Shown piece by piece: positions 63,136 through 64,000 of a stretch of 64,000 bases of DNA. The translations under genes and the position numbers were made by a program. Where the stretch lies: assembly GCA_947646735.1 (NCBI GenBank), contig CANTFK010000994.1, positions 186,001 through 250,000 of the forward strand. Reading direction: 5' to 3'. The notes below the pieces were generated by a model. That model searched no databases. It was not told the origin of the DNA and was given only the letters and a program-made list of their open reading frames with translations. Source of the stretch: Peronospora farinosa (Eukaryota; Oomycota; Peronosporomycetes; Peronosporales; Peronosporaceae). The stretch's first letter is position 1; each line of letters begins with the position of its first letter.

Positions 63136-64000
63136 CTAAATTAGCAGTGTCACTAATGCAACTTGGCCCTTTTTGGCATTTTCATCGACCGAAGTGAGGG
63201 TCCCTCCTCCACTGCTGCGCACAAACGAGACTGGCGTCCGAGGATGGCGCAGCGCGTTAATGTAAAACGGTGCGTCACCCGTACTGGCGTGAACACTGTT
63301 ATTAATAGCGAACTCCACGAATGGCAATTGCTTGCTCCATTCTTTGGGAGTCGCTATTGTACGCAACACATCCGCCACGACTCGATTGGCTCATTCTGTT
63401 TGGCCATCGGTCTGGGGATGATCAGCGGTTGACATGTGGAGCTTGCTACCCAGCAGATCGAACACATGTCGCCAAAAACCCGACGTAAAACGCGAACCCC
63501 GGTCCGATACTATGGACTCGGGCATCCTGTGTAGTCGATACACGTGATCCAGAAACAAGAGGGCAGCCTCTTTTCCTGAGATCTTAGTGCTACATGGTGC
63601 CAAATGCACCATCTTGCTCAGTCTATCTACAAAGACGACGAGCCCCGTCCTGCCTTTATGGTCAGGCGGTAAGCCAAACATGAAGTCCAGACTGACCGAC
63701 TTCCAACAATTCGTTGGAATCGGCAGTGGCTTCAGTGGCGCACTGTTCGATGGTGCAGGCTTAATGCGCTGACAATCTTCGCAAGAGCGGATATAGTTGG
63801 CCACCCACCGATATTGGCGGGGCCACCAAAATTCCTCTGGCACTCGTAAGAATGTCTTTTCACAGCCCAGATGACCACTAGATGGCGCATCATGGCACTC
63901 GTGAAGTATCATCAGCTTGAGATCTATGTCATCATGAGGGACATAGATTCTCAAGGGATCACAGGGTGACAGTTGATGCCATAACAGGCCATCACTGTAA
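63136..64000 (-). pseudogene. Gypsy-3 integrase zinc domain and core (continues beyond window)
   Basis: HECHDAPSSGHLGCEKTF..CEDCQRIK is the H2C2 zinc domain; the core has SLDFMFGLPPD (D), SIVSDRGSRFTSGFW (D) and PQTDGQTE (E). A TGA at 63388-63390 replaces the Arg codon after TE; the frame then continues NRVVADVLRTIATPKEW and EFAINNSVHASTGDAPF to 63136. Confidence 0.85.

Larger units (their letters stand above)
46755..64000 (-). mobile_element. Gypsy-3: chromodomain Gypsy element, runs off the window; its 3' LTR is split by Gypsy-2
   Basis: On the minus strand the 3' LTR starts TGTAACAGGGCATC at 61045, just after a purine tract (GGGGGATGG, complement of 61046-61054), and ends GTGCCCGTCTACA at 46755. 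Gypsy-2 (47321-61004) sits inside it. Leftover LTR pieces are 46755-47320 and 61005-61045, about 600 bp in all. The internal part 61046-64000 has, from the LTR inwards, an antisense gene (plus strand), chromodomain and integrase (minus strand). Protease, RT, gag and the 5' LTR lie beyond the window. Confidence 0.85.

Overview
The window looks like nuclear DNA of a peronosporalean oomycete, most likely Phytophthora or a close relative. The evidence is a six-cysteine elicitin-like gene with a decayed paralogue, short (about 70-110 bp) GT-AG introns in compact genes, a fused HPPK-DHPS folate gene, Gypsy and Copia retrotransposons with oomycete-style organisation, and a short interstitial TTTAGGG-type telomere motif. 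Species cannot be fixed from sequence alone.

Layout. 1-21.3 kb is a gene-dense island: the end of a bZIP-family-like protein, a Hikeshi/OPI10 homologue, an MTA/SAH deaminase, an elicitin-like gene plus pseudogene, an unrecognised two-exon gene, a tightly packed plus-strand run (TBC Rab-GAP with an F-box-like segment, GBF1/GNOM-type ARF-GEF, caprin-like RNA-binding protein, DHHC palmitoyltransferase), then minus-strand genes for a MED19-like/bromodomain protein and a bifunctional HPPK-DHPS. Three of the four run genes serve membrane traffic (Rab GAP, ARF GEF, palmitoylation).

From about 21.5 kb to the end the window is almost entirely LTR retrotransposon: a solo LTR with target duplication (21.7-22.2 kb), a divergent LTR fragment and a low-complexity tract (22.5-23.7 kb), a rearranged Gypsy copy whose two halves face opposite ways (E1, 23.7-30.0 kb), a Copia fragment (30.1-31.0 kb), a Copia element (33.4-38.0 kb), a complete chromodomain Gypsy element (Gypsy-1, 38112-45947, 342-bp LTRs, 5-bp target duplication), and a Gypsy element (Gypsy-2, 47321-61004) inserted inside the 3' LTR of another (Gypsy-3, 46755 to beyond 64000). 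Pieces of one multi-pass membrane protein gene seem to lie around the Copia and Gypsy-1 insertions.

The strongest lead for something little described is a recurring extra gene on the strand opposite to pol, just inside the 3' LTR, in all four Gypsy copies. In three of them it overlaps the pol chromodomain back-to-back. The predicted proteins share an Arg/Ser-rich tract and a coiled coil. Other signals worth checking are a textbook -1 ribosomal frameshift signal at the end of Gypsy-1 gag, whose stem is kept in the diverged E1 copy; a second, archaeal-type RNase H in Gypsy-2 beside a first RNase H that has lost catalytic aspartates; a MED19-bromodomain fusion; and LTRs built from runs of perfect hairpins. 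Most retroelement frames carry stops and frameshifts, so they are annotated as broken. Exon borders are my own reading of splice signals and frame.
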